This document shows, in pieces, positions 8,208 through 17,914 of a DNA stretch of 64,000 bases (the stretch's first letter is position 1; the number at the start of each line of letters is the position of its first letter). Position numbers and translations under genes: made by a program. The notes below the pieces were generated by a model. That model saw nothing but the letters and a program-made list of their open reading frames with translations. It ran no database searches and had not been told where the DNA came from. Origin of the DNA: CAISCU01 sp051861545 (GTDB lineage: Bacteria; Bacteroidota; Bacteroidia; UKL13-3); NCBI GenBank assembly GCA_051861545.1, contig JBIMKP010000017.1, positions 1 through 64,000 on the forward strand, in the 5' to 3' direction.

Positions 8208-10235
8208 ATGAAAAAATCAAAACTCTTAGTATTCTTCTTTTTGATAAGCGCAGCCTTATTTGCACAGACAAATCCATCACCAATTCAAACCAAATTTTAC
8301 CAACATGGTTATTCAAAGAAAAATGGAGAAAGCTTAGTTAAGGCTTTAATGTATGGAGCTAACACCTATGTTTTATTGAATATCACAGATAGTATGGATG
8401 TTGACTTTGGCCCTGGAACATCTTACTTCTCACCAGAATTTGCAGGAAATTCTGCAATGGTTCTTGTAGTTTATGATATCAATGGGAACTTTTTATGGGG
8501 TAAATTACTTGGACAAGGAACTTCTACTGAATTCGGAGCAAATTTTGTTCAAGCAGAGACAATGCAATTTATTGATAGAGGAATAGTCATAACGGGAACA
8601 GCTAACAACGCAATTCAGCTTGACCCAGCGCGCTCTCAGGCTGGAGCTTTTAATGTTTCAAACAAAACTTTTATTGCATCTTATACAATAAATGGAGATT
8701 TCAAGTGGGCTAAAGTTCAACAAATTGGCTTTGCTTATTACAAAACAGTTGCAATCGACAAAGACCAAGAATTTATATACATCTTGGGATATAGTTATGG
8801 CGTTTCTGATATAGATCTTGGCGCAGGTAATGTACCTGTAGGAACACCTACTAACCATTATACAACATTCGTCTTAACACTAAATACAAGTGGTGAATAC
8901 GTAGGTCATTTTGAAATTAAACCAGATATAACTTCTAGTAATCCGGGAAGTAATTTACCTGAGGATATGATAATAACCGGAGGGGGCAAAGGTAGATTTG
9001 TATTAATTAGTGGTACTTATTCAGGAAGTATTATAGCTGGAACCGACCTTCGATTAAATGCTGGTGAAAATAAAAAAGGTGCATATATAATTAGACAAAA
9101 TTCAACTGGAACATTATCTCTATTACAAAAACTATCTTCAACAGAAAACTTGAGCGTACCAGGTCTTTCCATTACAACTGTAGCAGGAGAAATTACTGGT
9201 TACCAAATAAGTGGAACATTTTCAAACGACTTGCAAATTAGGAACCAATCTATAATAGGATATGGCAGCAATAATAAGGACTTATTTGTAGCAAGGTTTA
9301 ATTTGGATGATAGTTTAAGTTGGGTAAAAACAATTGCAGAACAAGGACAAACTGAAAGCCTTAAAATGCTTTCAGGAAGGTTTATACTACCTGGTTCAAG
9401 TTCTCCAAGTAATATGATTATTATTGGAGGCACAACAAGTAAAACTGGAGAATTAGGAGACGATTTAAACCCTGGTAATGAGGTCATAAGAATAAATTCA
9501 CCAAGAGCTGCATTTATACTTTACTTTAATGAACTCGGAGAAATGATTCTTCACAATAAAATAGAAAATCTTCAAATGCCTGGCTCATTTCAATTCGGGA
9601 ATATTGATGCAGACTACTTAGGAAACTTTTTGATTTCTGGAAACTTTCAATTTGGTTTAGACATAGAAGATTTCCCATATTTAAACGACAGTATCTATAG
9701 CAAAGACAATACCCTAGATTATTTTGTTAAAAGATTTCATTATTGCTCAGACAGCATTCAAATTGCTTCAAAAAACGGTACACTAGAAGTTATAGGTAAT
9801 TCAGGAAATAGTGGAGCAGAATTTCTTTGGATTAATTTAACTAATGGTAATATTGTAAAAAAATCACAAGAAGCGTTTTATTCACCAACTGAAGCAGGAA
9901 AATACCTTGCAATAAGAATTAAAGATGCATGTAGAGCTTTGAGTAATACTTTTGAGTTTACAAGCACATCATTAAATGAATCAACTAAACAATCAAATTC
10001 AATTATTTGCTTTCCAAATCCTGTTAGTGATAAATTGAATTTGAAATCTGACCACAATTTAAATTCAAGTAAAATAAACTTATATAATATATCAGGAATG
10101 TATATCAAAACAATTGATTTAGAATGGATTAATGAAAATGCTAGTTTTCAAACTTCCGACCTGATTCCTGGAATGTATATCATTGAGGTCAACTCTAAAC
10201 AATCAAAAAACACTTTATACTTCATAAAGAATTAA
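8208..10235 (+). CDS. Secreted beta-propeller-like protein with T9SS sorting domain
   Basis: The ATG at 8208 gives a proper signal peptide (MKKSKLLVFFFLISAALFAQ); the frame opens seven codons earlier but without a plausible leader. The 675-residue protein contains at least six recurrent units ending in hydrophobic strands followed by a Gly turn and an aromatic (VVYDINGNFLWGK, ASYTINGDFKWAK, VARFNLDDSLSWVK, LYFNELGEMILHN), the pattern of SBBP/PQQ-like propeller blades. The final 80 residues form a T9SS type A domain (CFPNPVSDKLNL ... PGMYIIEV). It stands alone beside the insertion sequence and is followed by a hairpin. Function on the cell surface or outside the cell is unknown. Confidence 0.85.
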   Translation: MKKSKLLVFFFLISAALFAQTNPSPIQTKFYQHGYSKKNGESLVKALMYGANTYVLLNITDSMDVDFGPGTSYFSPEFAGNSAMVLVVYDINGNFLWGKLLGQGTSTEFGANFVQAETMQFIDRGIVITGTANNAIQLDPARSQAGAFNVSNKTFIASYTINGDFKWAKVQQIGFAYYKTVAIDKDQEFIYILGYSYGVSDIDLGAGNVPVGTPTNHYTTFVLTLNTSGEYVGHFEIKPDITSSNPGSNLPEDMIITGGGKGRFVLISGTYSGSIIAGTDLRLNAGENKKGAYIIRQNSTGTLSLLQKLSSTENLSVPGLSITTVAGEITGYQISGTFSNDLQIRNQSIIGYGSNNKDLFVARFNLDDSLSWVKTIAEQGQTESLKMLSGRFILPGSSSPSNMIIIGGTTSKTGELGDDLNPGNEVIRINSPRAAFILYFNELGEMILHNKIENLQMPGSFQFGNIDADYLGNFLISGNFQFGLDIEDFPYLNDSIYSKDNTLDYFVKRFHYCSDSIQIASKNGTLEVIGNSGNSGAEFLWINLTNGNIVKKSQEAFYSPTEAGKYLAIRIKDACRALSNTFEFTSTSLNESTKQSNSIICFPNPVSDKLNLKSDHNLNSSKINLYNISGMYIKTIDLEWINENASFQTSDLIPGMYIIEVNSKQSKNTLYFIKN

Positions 10236-10366
10236 AAAAGTAGGGAAGAAGAAAAAATAAGGTAACAATTAAAATTTAAACTCTTCAAAGCTTTTAGAAA
10301 CAAATCATAATAGACCAAGTTCCTAAGAAACAAAAAATCATTACAAAAATAAATCAACCCACTAAA

Positions 10367-10406
10367 TAAGAAGTACCCATCTTGAACCTAAGATTGGTAC
10401 TTCTTA
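10367..10406 (+). terminator. Hairpin, possible terminator or leader structure
   Basis: An 11-bp perfect stem (TAAGAAGTACC at 10367-10377 with GGTACTTCTTA at 10396-10406) continues after one mismatch with five more pairs around a six-base loop. It lies 130 bases past the T9SS gene and 47 bases before the sensor kinase start. No strong T run follows, so it may be a weak terminator or a structure in the kinase leader. Confidence 0.5.
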
Positions 10407-10452
10407 AAATTATTCATATTTTAGAGTTTTATACTCACTTAGTAATTTAAAC

Positions 10453-13365
10453 TTGAAACCAAATTCATTCAAATTATTTGTTAGACTTGGCACTATATTT
10501 ATATTAAACTTTATCGTTTTCAAAAATAGTACATCCCAAACATTGGTTCACACAAACCTAGAAGTAGCTTCCGGTTTGCCAAGTCCAAGCATCTACGATA
10601 TTTCACAAGATGAACATGGATTTATGTGGATAGCAAATGGAAAAGGTCTATGCAGATTTGATGGCTTGAGATTTTTACAAATGGAAGGGAAATTACTTCA
10701 AGGAAAAAGTTTGAGTAATATCAATTGGGTAAATAAACAACTAGTTTGTCAAGACTTTAGCGGCAACTTTTATTCAATCATTAAAAATGAACTATTGAAA
10801 ATAGATAGAATCAATAATTATGGTTCTTATGTGAGTTCTTTTACTTGGAAAAACGGGTTGATTTTTACCAATAACAATTCACTAAAATATTTTGATTTAA
10901 ATCAAAAGAAAATCCGAGTATTACATGAAGGCAAATCCCTTCGGTCTGCATTTACCATTGAGAAAGACAGTTTCTATTTCCTATCTAAAAATGAAATATG
11001 GAAATTATATCCTGACTCAAAGACATCAGTTGTAAAAAATTTTCAAATCAATAAAGACATTTATTTTCTTTTAAAAATAAAAAACCGTTTTTATGGTTTA
11101 ACAAGGTCAGTTTATCCCTATTTATATGAATTGGATTCAACAAGCAAAAGCATTGATATTTTAAACGATGGAGTAATTATTCAAAATGTTCAATTAATCA
11201 ATAATGAAATTTGGATAAGCACTACAACAGGGGCATTTTGCTTCGACTTAAACTTCAAGGCATTATATACTGGAAGAAAATTCTTTGGAGAGTACAGTAT
11301 CAGTAAAGTAATGATTGATAAAGATGGCCATCATTGGTTTGCAACTACAGATGGAGGCATCAAAATAGTTCATCAAATGAACAATATGGTTTGGAAACCA
11401 GAATCTGGTTCCATCAGCTGTATCAGTAAAACTGAATTTGCAAATGAAATTCTAGTAGGAACAACAACAAATTCTGTCTACAGGTATTCTATAAATAATA
11501 ACTATGCTCGATTAATTTATAAGGGCAAATCAAAATCAGAATTGGTGAATATTTATTATGACCCAGTTAAAAAAGTAATTTTAGGAAGTGGTGGTGAAAT
11601 AACTAAGATTTCTGAAAATGAGAATCCTGAGCCAATCATAAAATTAGCAGGTAAACAAATTATTAAAATAAACCAGAATGCATATATTTTGGTTCATGCA
11701 AGTGGTATAGAATTAAGAAATTTATTGGGGAAAGATTTAAACATCCCTGAATTTCTGCGTTCATATCCAAATCAAGAAAAAAGTAAAATTGCACTCATTC
11801 ATGGGGAAAGAGGAAGAGCGATAGCATACGACAGTTCATCTGAAGTGATATATACTTCGAGCGCAAGTGGTACTTATCAATTTAACAAAAGCGGAAGAAA
11901 AAAATTATTGTATAAGAACAAACCTGTTTATGCAAGTAGTTTTTGCTGGTTAAATAACATACTTTATATTGGCACTTTTCATCAAGGAGTTTTATTCATT
12001 AAAAATGGGAAATTAGAAGCCCTCCAATTAAAAAAAGGTTCCCTGCCTGAATCTGTTCAAACTATTCAAACTGATGGTGAAAAAATCTGGTTGATTTACA
12101 ATCAAAAACTTTATTCGTTTCACCCCAAAACACAATTAACAGATGTATTTGATGCAGCAGATGGCTTACCTAAAGGTGAATGGAAAGACTTGTTGTGTAT
12201 AGATAACAAACTTATTCTTGCAGGTTCAGAAGGACTTATTGCCTTCGAACCCAAAGCAGAAAAATCCAAAGAATCATCCGGTTTGGTTTTAGACCAATTT
12301 CAGGTGAATAATAAAATCATTCCATTTGCCAATAATTTGCAGTTAAAACCGAATGAAAACAATTTATTTTTCGACTTTTCATTGATTAACTTTACAAATA
12401 ACAACGACTGGTTACTACAATTCAGAATGAATGAAGGGCCATGGAAAAAATTAAAAAGTGGAATCAGAAGCCTTCAACTAATCTCACTAAATGATGGGGA
12501 TTACCACTTGGAAGTAGCCATTGCCAATCCAATAAATTCTGAAATTATCCAATTAATGAAATTAGACTTTAAGATTCAAACGATTTGGTACAAAACATGG
12601 ATATTCTTTGTTGTTGTTGGAGCCTTTTTAATACTTGGTATATCAGCATACTACAGAAATAACATAAAAGTAAGTACCAAACAAAACAAACTCATTCAAG
12701 AGAAAATTCAGTTAGAAAAGGAACTGCAACAAAGTTTATTGAGTTCAATAAAAAGCCAAATGAACCCTCATTTTCTTTTTAATTCACTAAATACAATTCA
12801 AAGTTATATCTATATGAATGAAAAGGAAAATGCCTCTAATTATCTCGGTAAATTCAGCGATTTAACCCGCCTAATTCTTGAAATGAGCAGTAGAGAATTT
12901 GTTTGTTTAAGTGAGGAAGTAAAAGCACTTCAATTATACCTTGAACTAGAATCTTTGAGATTTGAAAGAAACTTTTTATACCAAATCGAAATCAATGAAA
13001 ATATTCATATTGATAGAATTTATTTACCCGGAATGTTAATTCAACCTTATGTAGAGAATGCCATTAAGCATGGCCTCATGCATAAAAAAGGTGAGTGGTT
13101 TTTGAAATTAAAGTTTAGCCAGAACAATTCACTTTTAAGAGTAGAAATTGAAGACAATGGCATAGGAAGAAAAGCAAGCGGAGAACTAAATCAAAAGAGA
13201 AAAACAGCTCATTTGGGATTTAGTTCTGATGCCAATGAAAAAAGAATTCATATCTTGAATAAAATGGCTGGTAATAAAATCAAACTTGATATTATAGACA
13301 AAACAGACGCTTTTGGAAATCCTACTGGAACTCTGGTAATTTTTGAAATCCCATTCAAAACATAA
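10453..13365 (+). CDS. Propeller sensor histidine kinase (Y_Y_Y plus His_kinase/LytS type)
   Basis: The 970-residue membrane sensor begins at a TTG codon: an in-frame TAA lies at 10405 with no ATG in between, and the TTG gives a good signal peptide (MKPNSFKLFVRLGTIFIL). Residues about 30-590 form the two-component-regulator propeller, with blade motifs such as YDISQDEHGFMWIANGKGL. A Y_Y_Y-like Ig domain covers about 615-710, a membrane helix about 715-735, then a helical linker and the His_kinase domain with H773 in MNPHFLFNSLN and the ATP-binding N-box QPYVENAIKHG. It should sense an extracellular or periplasmic ligand and phosphorylate the LytTR regulator encoded 10 bases downstream. There is no HisKA, receiver or AraC part, so it is not a full hybrid two-component protein. 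Confidence 0.9.
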   Translation: MKPNSFKLFVRLGTIFILNFIVFKNSTSQTLVHTNLEVASGLPSPSIYDISQDEHGFMWIANGKGLCRFDGLRFLQMEGKLLQGKSLSNINWVNKQLVCQDFSGNFYSIIKNELLKIDRINNYGSYVSSFTWKNGLIFTNNNSLKYFDLNQKKIRVLHEGKSLRSAFTIEKDSFYFLSKNEIWKLYPDSKTSVVKNFQINKDIYFLLKIKNRFYGLTRSVYPYLYELDSTSKSIDILNDGVIIQNVQLINNEIWISTTTGAFCFDLNFKALYTGRKFFGEYSISKVMIDKDGHHWFATTDGGIKIVHQMNNMVWKPESGSISCISKTEFANEILVGTTTNSVYRYSINNNYARLIYKGKSKSELVNIYYDPVKKVILGSGGEITKISENENPEPIIKLAGKQIIKINQNAYILVHASGIELRNLLGKDLNIPEFLRSYPNQEKSKIALIHGERGRAIAYDSSSEVIYTSSASGTYQFNKSGRKKLLYKNKPVYASSFCWLNNILYIGTFHQGVLFIKNGKLEALQLKKGSLPESVQTIQTDGEKIWLIYNQKLYSFHPKTQLTDVFDAADGLPKGEWKDLLCIDNKLILAGSEGLIAFEPKAEKSKESSGLVLDQFQVNNKIIPFANNLQLKPNENNLFFDFSLINFTNNNDWLLQFRMNEGPWKKLKSGIRSLQLISLNDGDYHLEVAIANPINSEIIQLMKLDFKIQTIWYKTWIFFVVVGAFLILGISAYYRNNIKVSTKQNKLIQEKIQLEKELQQSLLSSIKSQMNPHFLFNSLNTIQSYIYMNEKENASNYLGKFSDLTRLILEMSSREFVCLSEEVKALQLYLELESLRFERNFLYQIEINENIHIDRIYLPGMLIQPYVENAIKHGLMHKKGEWFLKLKFSQNNSLLRVEIEDNGIGRKASGELNQKRKTAHLGFSSDANEKRIHILNKMAGNKIKLDIIDKTDAFGNPTGTLVIFEIPFKT

Positions 13366-13375
13366 AAATAAAATC

Positions 13376-14125
13376 ATGATTACGTGCATATTAATAGATG
13401 ATGAACCCAATGCGAGAAAACTACTTCAGGCCATCATCAGAGATTATTGTCCAGAACTCGAATTACTTGCAAGTTGTAGTGATTTACCAGAAGGAATAAA
13501 GGCTATCAGAAAACACAATCCCAATCTTGTTTTTTTAGACATTGAAATGCCTGGCCACAGTGGACTGGAACTCCTCGATTTCTTCAATGAAAATGAAATT
13601 TCATTCAATATAGTTTTTACAACAGCCTATAGCGAATATGCATTGCAAGCATTTAGATTTTCTGCAATTGATTATTTACTAAAACCCATACAACATCAAC
13701 AACTCATTGACACAGTAAATCGTTTTATAAAACTTGAAAAGCGAAACTCAGGAAAACAATTAGAGATTTTGAGAGATAACCTAGAACCTAGGACAGATTG
13801 GCTCGATAAAAAAATAGCGGTTCCAAGCGCTCAAACTATTCACTTTTTTAAACCTAACGACATCATAATGATTAAAGGTGATGCGGCCTATTCTGAATTT
13901 TATTTGGCAGATGGAAGAAAATTAACTGCCAGTAGAAACCTTCGACATTTTGAAGAATTGTTAAAAACTATATTGGTATTCTTTAGATCGCATAAAAGTT
14001 TTATCATCAACAGAAATAAAGTAAAAGAGTATGTTAAAAGTGATGGAGGCTATTTGTTAATGGAACTAGATTTGATTGCCAATATCAGCAATGATAAAGT
14101 ATCAACATTTCTTGAAGGAATGTAA
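13376..14125 (+). CDS. LytTR-type response regulator
   Basis: The start at the ATG at 13376 matches the family (MITCILIDDEPNARK); the frame extends upstream into the kinase gene without need. Residues 1-120 are a receiver domain with the acidic pair DDE, phospho-acceptor D55 in VFLDIEMPG, Thr in FTTAY and Lys in LLKPI. Residues about 140-249 are a LytTR DNA-binding domain (AQTIHFFKPNDIIMIKGD ... FFRSHKSFIINRNKVKEY). It should bind direct repeats upstream of its targets after phosphorylation by the adjacent propeller kinase. No targets are evident nearby. Confidence 0.93.
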   Translation: MITCILIDDEPNARKLLQAIIRDYCPELELLASCSDLPEGIKAIRKHNPNLVFLDIEMPGHSGLELLDFFNENEISFNIVFTTAYSEYALQAFRFSAIDYLLKPIQHQQLIDTVNRFIKLEKRNSGKQLEILRDNLEPRTDWLDKKIAVPSAQTIHFFKPNDIIMIKGDAAYSEFYLADGRKLTASRNLRHFEELLKTILVFFRSHKSFIINRNKVKEYVKSDGGYLLMELDLIANISNDKVSTFLEGM

Positions 14126-14287
14126 TTTGATTTGAATGAATTTTCTACTTTTATTTAGTGATATTCTTTGGAAATCTGTTCTAAAAGCTAAAATTTAAAA
14201 CTGATTATAAATAAATCAAATAAAACCTATTTAAAATTATAGAATTGTTTTATATTGATATTAATTTTGAAGCTAATTCTGTCATCA

Positions 14288-14698
14288 ATGAAACCAGAAA
14301 ACGCTAAAGAACTGATTCAAATTTCTATCAAACCTTTTTGGTCGCAAATGGATGTTTTGGGACATATTAATAACTCGGTTTATTTTACCTATTGTGAACA
14401 AGCGAGAATAGCCTGGTTAGAGCACATTGGCTTCGGACAAAGCTTTAATGGTAAATCAGAAACCGGTCCGGTAATCATTAATGCATTTTGCACTTTTCAT
14501 AAAGCAGTAATTTATCCTTGTGATTTAACCGTTACAGTGTTTGGTGGCGAATTAGGAAGAAGTAGCTTCATGACCTATTATGAAATCATGGATGAAAACA
14601 ACTTATATACTAGTGGAAGCTCAAAACTAGTTTGGGTGAATTATGCTTTAGAAAAATCGGTTGAAGTGCCTGAAGAAATAAGAAAGATATTGGCTTAA
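14288..14698 (+). CDS. Acyl-CoA thioesterase, 4HBT hotdog fold (YbgC/FadM type)
   Basis: The 136-residue protein has the hotdog thioesterase signature: SQMDVLGHINNSVYFTYCEQAR with the catalytic Asp and GH-NN turn near residues 19-27, followed by a central helix and four strands. It should hydrolyse acyl-CoA thioesters as a cytoplasmic tetramer; substrate is unknown. The ATG at 14288 is preferred over the TTG at 14255 because the family begins close to it and because a -7-like box TAATTTTG (14262-14269) lies between the two candidate starts, which would place transcription initiation after the TTG. It is separated from the regulator upstream by 160 bases. Confidence 0.9.
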   Translation: MKPENAKELIQISIKPFWSQMDVLGHINNSVYFTYCEQARIAWLEHIGFGQSFNGKSETGPVIINAFCTFHKAVIYPCDLTVTVFGGELGRSSFMTYYEIMDENNLYTSGSSKLVWVNYALEKSVEVPEEIRKILA

Positions 14699-14721
14699 GT
14701 AAAATTCCAACATCACCTACA

Positions 14722-14967
14722 ATGAATAAAATATTCAAGGTTTTAAGAATATTGATAATTCTGATTCTTATTCTTATCATGTTAATTTTGATTGGTGATT
14801 TCTTTTGGGGAATACCTGCTGATATTTCAGACCGCTCTGCCATGGAAGGATGGGTTGATGATATTATTAGAATATCAAATGAAACAAAAATATCCCGGGT
14901 AAAAACAGGACTATTGTTTATTGTTATGCTGATTGTATTTGTGTTTGTAATCAAAAGGAAAAAATAA
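14722..14967 (+). CDS. Small membrane protein with two transmembrane helices
   Basis: This 81-residue product has an N-terminal hydrophobic helix (residues 8-25, rich in Ile/Leu), a short polar middle (PADISDRSAMEGWVDD) and a second helix near the end (residues 62-76), closed by basic KRKK. No family is recognised. It starts 23 bases after the thioesterase gene and its stop codon is followed directly by the ATG of the next gene, so the three are likely cotranscribed. The helices and gene packing support it as real. Confidence 0.6.
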   Translation: MNKIFKVLRILIILILILIMLILIGDFFWGIPADISDRSAMEGWVDDIIRISNETKISRVKTGLLFIVMLIVFVFVIKRKK

Positions 14968-15435
14968 ATGAAACCTGCTTATACAAAAATTTCGATTGTT
15001 TTGGTTTTGATAGCAGGTTTGATTACTGCAGTTGCAATTTATTTCTATTATGACAATAAAAAATTTAAAATCGAAGCCGATTGTGGAATGGAGAATGGGC
15101 CTATTTATGGAAGAATAATAAGTTTAGATATCAAAAATATAGACGTTGAACAAGCATTTGAAGTTGAAGGAAGAAAAATTTTTATTAGTAATACCACAAA
15201 AACTGAAGTAATTGAAGACACATTAGCTCCGATTTTGTTTAAAATTGATTCGAATTATCAAGTCTTATGGGCTGTAGAATTAAAATCAGATAATGAAATT
15301 GATTTTTTTGCAATGGAAGACATTAAACTTTTGGGACATGAGATTCACTTTTTTAATAGCACACACTTAGAACCTGGTATAATTTATTTAGATGAGAATT
15401 ATGATTTCAAATACATGTGTTTGAGTATGTTTTAA
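14968..15435 (+). CDS. Membrane-anchored hypothetical protein
   Basis: The 155-residue protein has a single N-terminal membrane helix (residues 8-27, IVLVLIAGLITAVAIYFYY) and an exported domain of about 120 residues with alternating strands and acidic turns. No conserved motif is recognised; the pattern IDSNYQVLWAVELKSDNE suggests a small beta-rich sensor or binding domain. The start codon follows the previous stop with no gap, which supports coupled translation. Confidence 0.6.
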   Translation: MKPAYTKISIVLVLIAGLITAVAIYFYYDNKKFKIEADCGMENGPIYGRIISLDIKNIDVEQAFEVEGRKIFISNTTKTEVIEDTLAPILFKIDSNYQVLWAVELKSDNEIDFFAMEDIKLLGHEIHFFNSTHLEPGIIYLDENYDFKYMCLSMF

Positions 15436-15480
15436 GAGCACCTTTTATATCAAACAAGTTTTAAATACTAATTGAAAGTG

Positions 15481-16443
15481 ATGAAAAAAATAATTCAACA
15501 TTATATAATTTCCGTTTGCATTATTTGCTTTTCTTCAGTGAATATTTTTGCAAATGGAAATGAAACTTTTGATTCAATTAATATAGATTCTACAAACCAA
15601 GAAATAAAAAAAGATTCTTCAAAAATTATCTATTCACGGTTTATACCAATTGTTGGTGGCATTTCAAGTTTGTATGTAGGTTCAATGGCTTACCTACAAT
15701 TTATTTGGTACAAAGATCAACCTCGGGTTCCGTTTCAATATTATAACGATTTAGCTGGGTATAATCAGATTGACAAGTTTGGACATGTTTATGGTGCATA
15801 CCTTGAAAGTTATATCGGATTTCATTCTTTATTATGGGCAGGTGTTTCAAGAAAAAAAGCAGCTATTTATGGAGGAAGCTTGGGCTTCATGCTACAATTA
15901 CCTATCGAAATCTGGGATGGAATGTATGAAGGCTGGGGCTTTTCATGGAGTGATGTAGGTGCCAATGCATTAGGCTCTGCAATAGTTATCGGACAAGAAC
16001 TTGCATTTCAAGAACAAATTGTGAAATATAAATTTAGCTTTTCACCATCCACTTATGCACCAAAAGCAAATGGTTATTTAGGAAATGGCTTTGATGAATT
16101 GTTCTACGATTACAATGGACATACCTATTGGTTAAGTTTAGGTTTGAATAAAATCATACCTAAAAAACAAATTCCAGATTGGATAAACATTGCCTTTGGA
16201 TACAGCGCTGGTGGCATGTATGGTGAATTCAAAAACATAAAAAGTTATGATGGAAAAAGTATTCCTGAAACAGAAAGATACCGTCAATACTTATTATCAT
16301 TAGACATTGATTTCGCTAAAATCCCAACAAAAAATAAGTTCTTAAAGACTGTTTTCAATAGCATGTTTATGGTGAAGATTCCTTTTCCTGCTTTGGAAAT
16401 AAACAGTAAATCTGAAATAAAACTTCATGGACTTTATTATTAA
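15481..16443 (+). CDS. DUF2279-family predicted periplasmic/outer-membrane protein
   Basis: Starting at ATG 15481 the product has a signal peptide (MKKIIQHYIISVCIICFSSVNIFAN). The 320-residue protein shows the features I associate with DUF2279: an early small-residue segment (IVGGISSLYVGSMAYLQFIWY), an invariant-looking DKFGHVYGAYLES, then SLGFMLQLPIEIWDGMYEGWGFSWSDVGANALGSA with conserved Asp, Trp and Asn. The His and Asp in DKFGH and the WD/DVGAN motifs resemble metal or lipid-headgroup sites of membrane enzymes, but activity is unknown. The C-terminal half is beta-rich. It stands 45 bases after the previous gene on the same strand. Confidence 0.7.
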   Translation: MKKIIQHYIISVCIICFSSVNIFANGNETFDSINIDSTNQEIKKDSSKIIYSRFIPIVGGISSLYVGSMAYLQFIWYKDQPRVPFQYYNDLAGYNQIDKFGHVYGAYLESYIGFHSLLWAGVSRKKAAIYGGSLGFMLQLPIEIWDGMYEGWGFSWSDVGANALGSAIVIGQELAFQEQIVKYKFSFSPSTYAPKANGYLGNGFDELFYDYNGHTYWLSLGLNKIIPKKQIPDWINIAFGYSAGGMYGEFKNIKSYDGKSIPETERYRQYLLSLDIDFAKIPTKNKFLKTVFNSMFMVKIPFPALEINSKSEIKLHGLYY

Positions 16444-16570
16444 ACAAGAAATAAAAAACGAATCAAATAACTAGCCAGTTTAATGATTCGAATAATTGAT
16501 TTTAGTTGAATTAGATATTTTTCTATATTCCGCAAGTTTTCAAATCAACAACCTATAAAACAATCTTATC

Positions 16571-17797
16571 ATGCCCATAAAAAACGTCTTCTATATTATT
16601 CTATTCGCATTATTTTTTAGCTCATGTTCAAGCACCAAACTTGTTCAAAAATCAAATCCAAACAATGAAGTTATTGAAAAATATTCAGTTCTTAAAAACG
16701 ATAATTCTGTTAAATCTGGGAAATATGAACAGTATTATAAAGGCAAAATTATTACTGAAGGATTTTATGTAAACAACCAAAAACATGGTAATTGGAAATA
16801 CCATGATTATAGTGGAATTTTATTTATAACTGGAGACTTTAAGGAAGGGAAAAAAAATGGAATCTTTAGCACATTCATTAATGGTAAGCTTGTTAGCAAA
16901 TGTGAATTTATAAACGATAATCTGCAAAACATAAACAGTTTTAGAGACGATTCAAAAACTGCATTTACTTTAAAAAGGAATTCAAATGAAGCTTATGATA
17001 TGGAAATATATAACAGAAATGGAATTCTAAATGAAAAGTATCAAATAAGATATGGAAAGGTTGATGGAATGTATAACTTATATTTCTTTAATGGAAAACT
17101 ACATAGAGAAATATTATATGATATGGGTGTTTACAAGCAAATTGTTCAGACACTTGATATAAATGGTAATAAAATAGATGGTGGTAATTTGATAAATAAA
17201 ACCGGTTCTGTAGTTACTTACCATTTACAGAAAAATAATGAAAATGAAGAAATGAATTTTGAAGCCAAAATGGAATTTTCAAATGGCTTAATTAACAAAG
17301 ATTTCAAAACTTTCTTTAGAAATGGAAAAATTAAAACAGAAGGTCAATTTATTAATGGTGTTAGAATAGGAATTTGGAAATATCACAAGGAAAATTCAGA
17401 CTCAATTGAAATAAAAGATTTTGATAAAACTCCTGAACCTAAAGATGATTTAAAAAATGACTCTAATGATATAAAAAGCTATTTTAATAATCAAGAATTC
17501 ACAAGAAAGCCACAGTTCCAGGGTGGCGACGAGGAACGATTTAATTTTAGTCGTTCAAATTTAGTATATCCAAATTCTGCTAAATTTTATGGGAAAGAAG
17601 GAAAAGTATACATTACCATAGAACTAGATGAATTAGGAGAAATGGTTTCACTGACCCCAGTCTACTATTCTGATGAAACTTTATTACATGCAGCAAAAAA
17701 TTTAATAAAATCATTTCCAAGGTGGAATCCCGATATAAATGGAGGTGTTCCTATTAAATCAAGAGTAACACTTCCTATCAATTTCAGCTTAAAATAG
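16571..17797 (+). CDS. Lipoprotein with YwqK/MORN-like repeats and a TonB C-terminal domain
   Basis: The 408-residue protein begins with a lipobox (ALFFSSCSS, Cys about residue 19). Residues 45-285 contain repeated strands with Gly-rich turns (KYEQYYKGKIITEGFYVNNQ, HGNWKYHDYSG, GQFINGVRIGIWKYH), the pattern of YwqK-type MORN-like repeats. Residues about 310-408 match the TonB C-terminal fold: a PQFQGGDEERFNF start, then GKVYITIELDELGEM and the FPRWNPDINGGVPIKSRVTLPINF ending seen in energy-transducer TonB proteins of this phylum. The usual N-terminal membrane helix is replaced by a lipid anchor, so the TonB-like domain would be held in a membrane leaflet and could not couple to ExbB/ExbD in the normal way. 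Confidence 0.8.
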   Translation: MPIKNVFYIILFALFFSSCSSTKLVQKSNPNNEVIEKYSVLKNDNSVKSGKYEQYYKGKIITEGFYVNNQKHGNWKYHDYSGILFITGDFKEGKKNGIFSTFINGKLVSKCEFINDNLQNINSFRDDSKTAFTLKRNSNEAYDMEIYNRNGILNEKYQIRYGKVDGMYNLYFFNGKLHREILYDMGVYKQIVQTLDINGNKIDGGNLINKTGSVVTYHLQKNNENEEMNFEAKMEFSNGLINKDFKTFFRNGKIKTEGQFINGVRIGIWKYHKENSDSIEIKDFDKTPEPKDDLKNDSNDIKSYFNNQEFTRKPQFQGGDEERFNFSRSNLVYPNSAKFYGKEGKVYITIELDELGEMVSLTPVYYSDETLLHAAKNLIKSFPRWNPDINGGVPIKSRVTLPINFSLK

Positions 17798-17849
17798 TGT
17801 TTTTAAATAGGAATTGCTGGTCTTGAAACAACTATAAAACACGATATTG

Positions 17850-17889
17850 TAAAATAAATATGAACTAAAAAATTGTTGATTCAACATTT
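17850..17889 (+). repeat. 40-bp direct repeat, copy 1
   Basis: Forty bases here match 24560-24599 with one difference (G at 17862, C at 24572). Both copies have the same orientation and bracket the 2021-residue propeller gene. The copy includes a 6-bp inverted repeat, complete only in copy 2 (ATCAAC/GTTGAT). Unlike copy 2, no TAnnTTTG box follows it. Confidence 0.85.
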
Positions 17890-17914
17890 CTTTTGGCGGT
17901 GGCGGCATTTAAAT

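Noticed and set aside
16459..16490. CGAATCA/TGATTCG inverted repeat after the DUF2279-like gene
   Set aside because: Seven-base arms with an 18-base spacer and no T run are expected by chance in AT-rich DNA.
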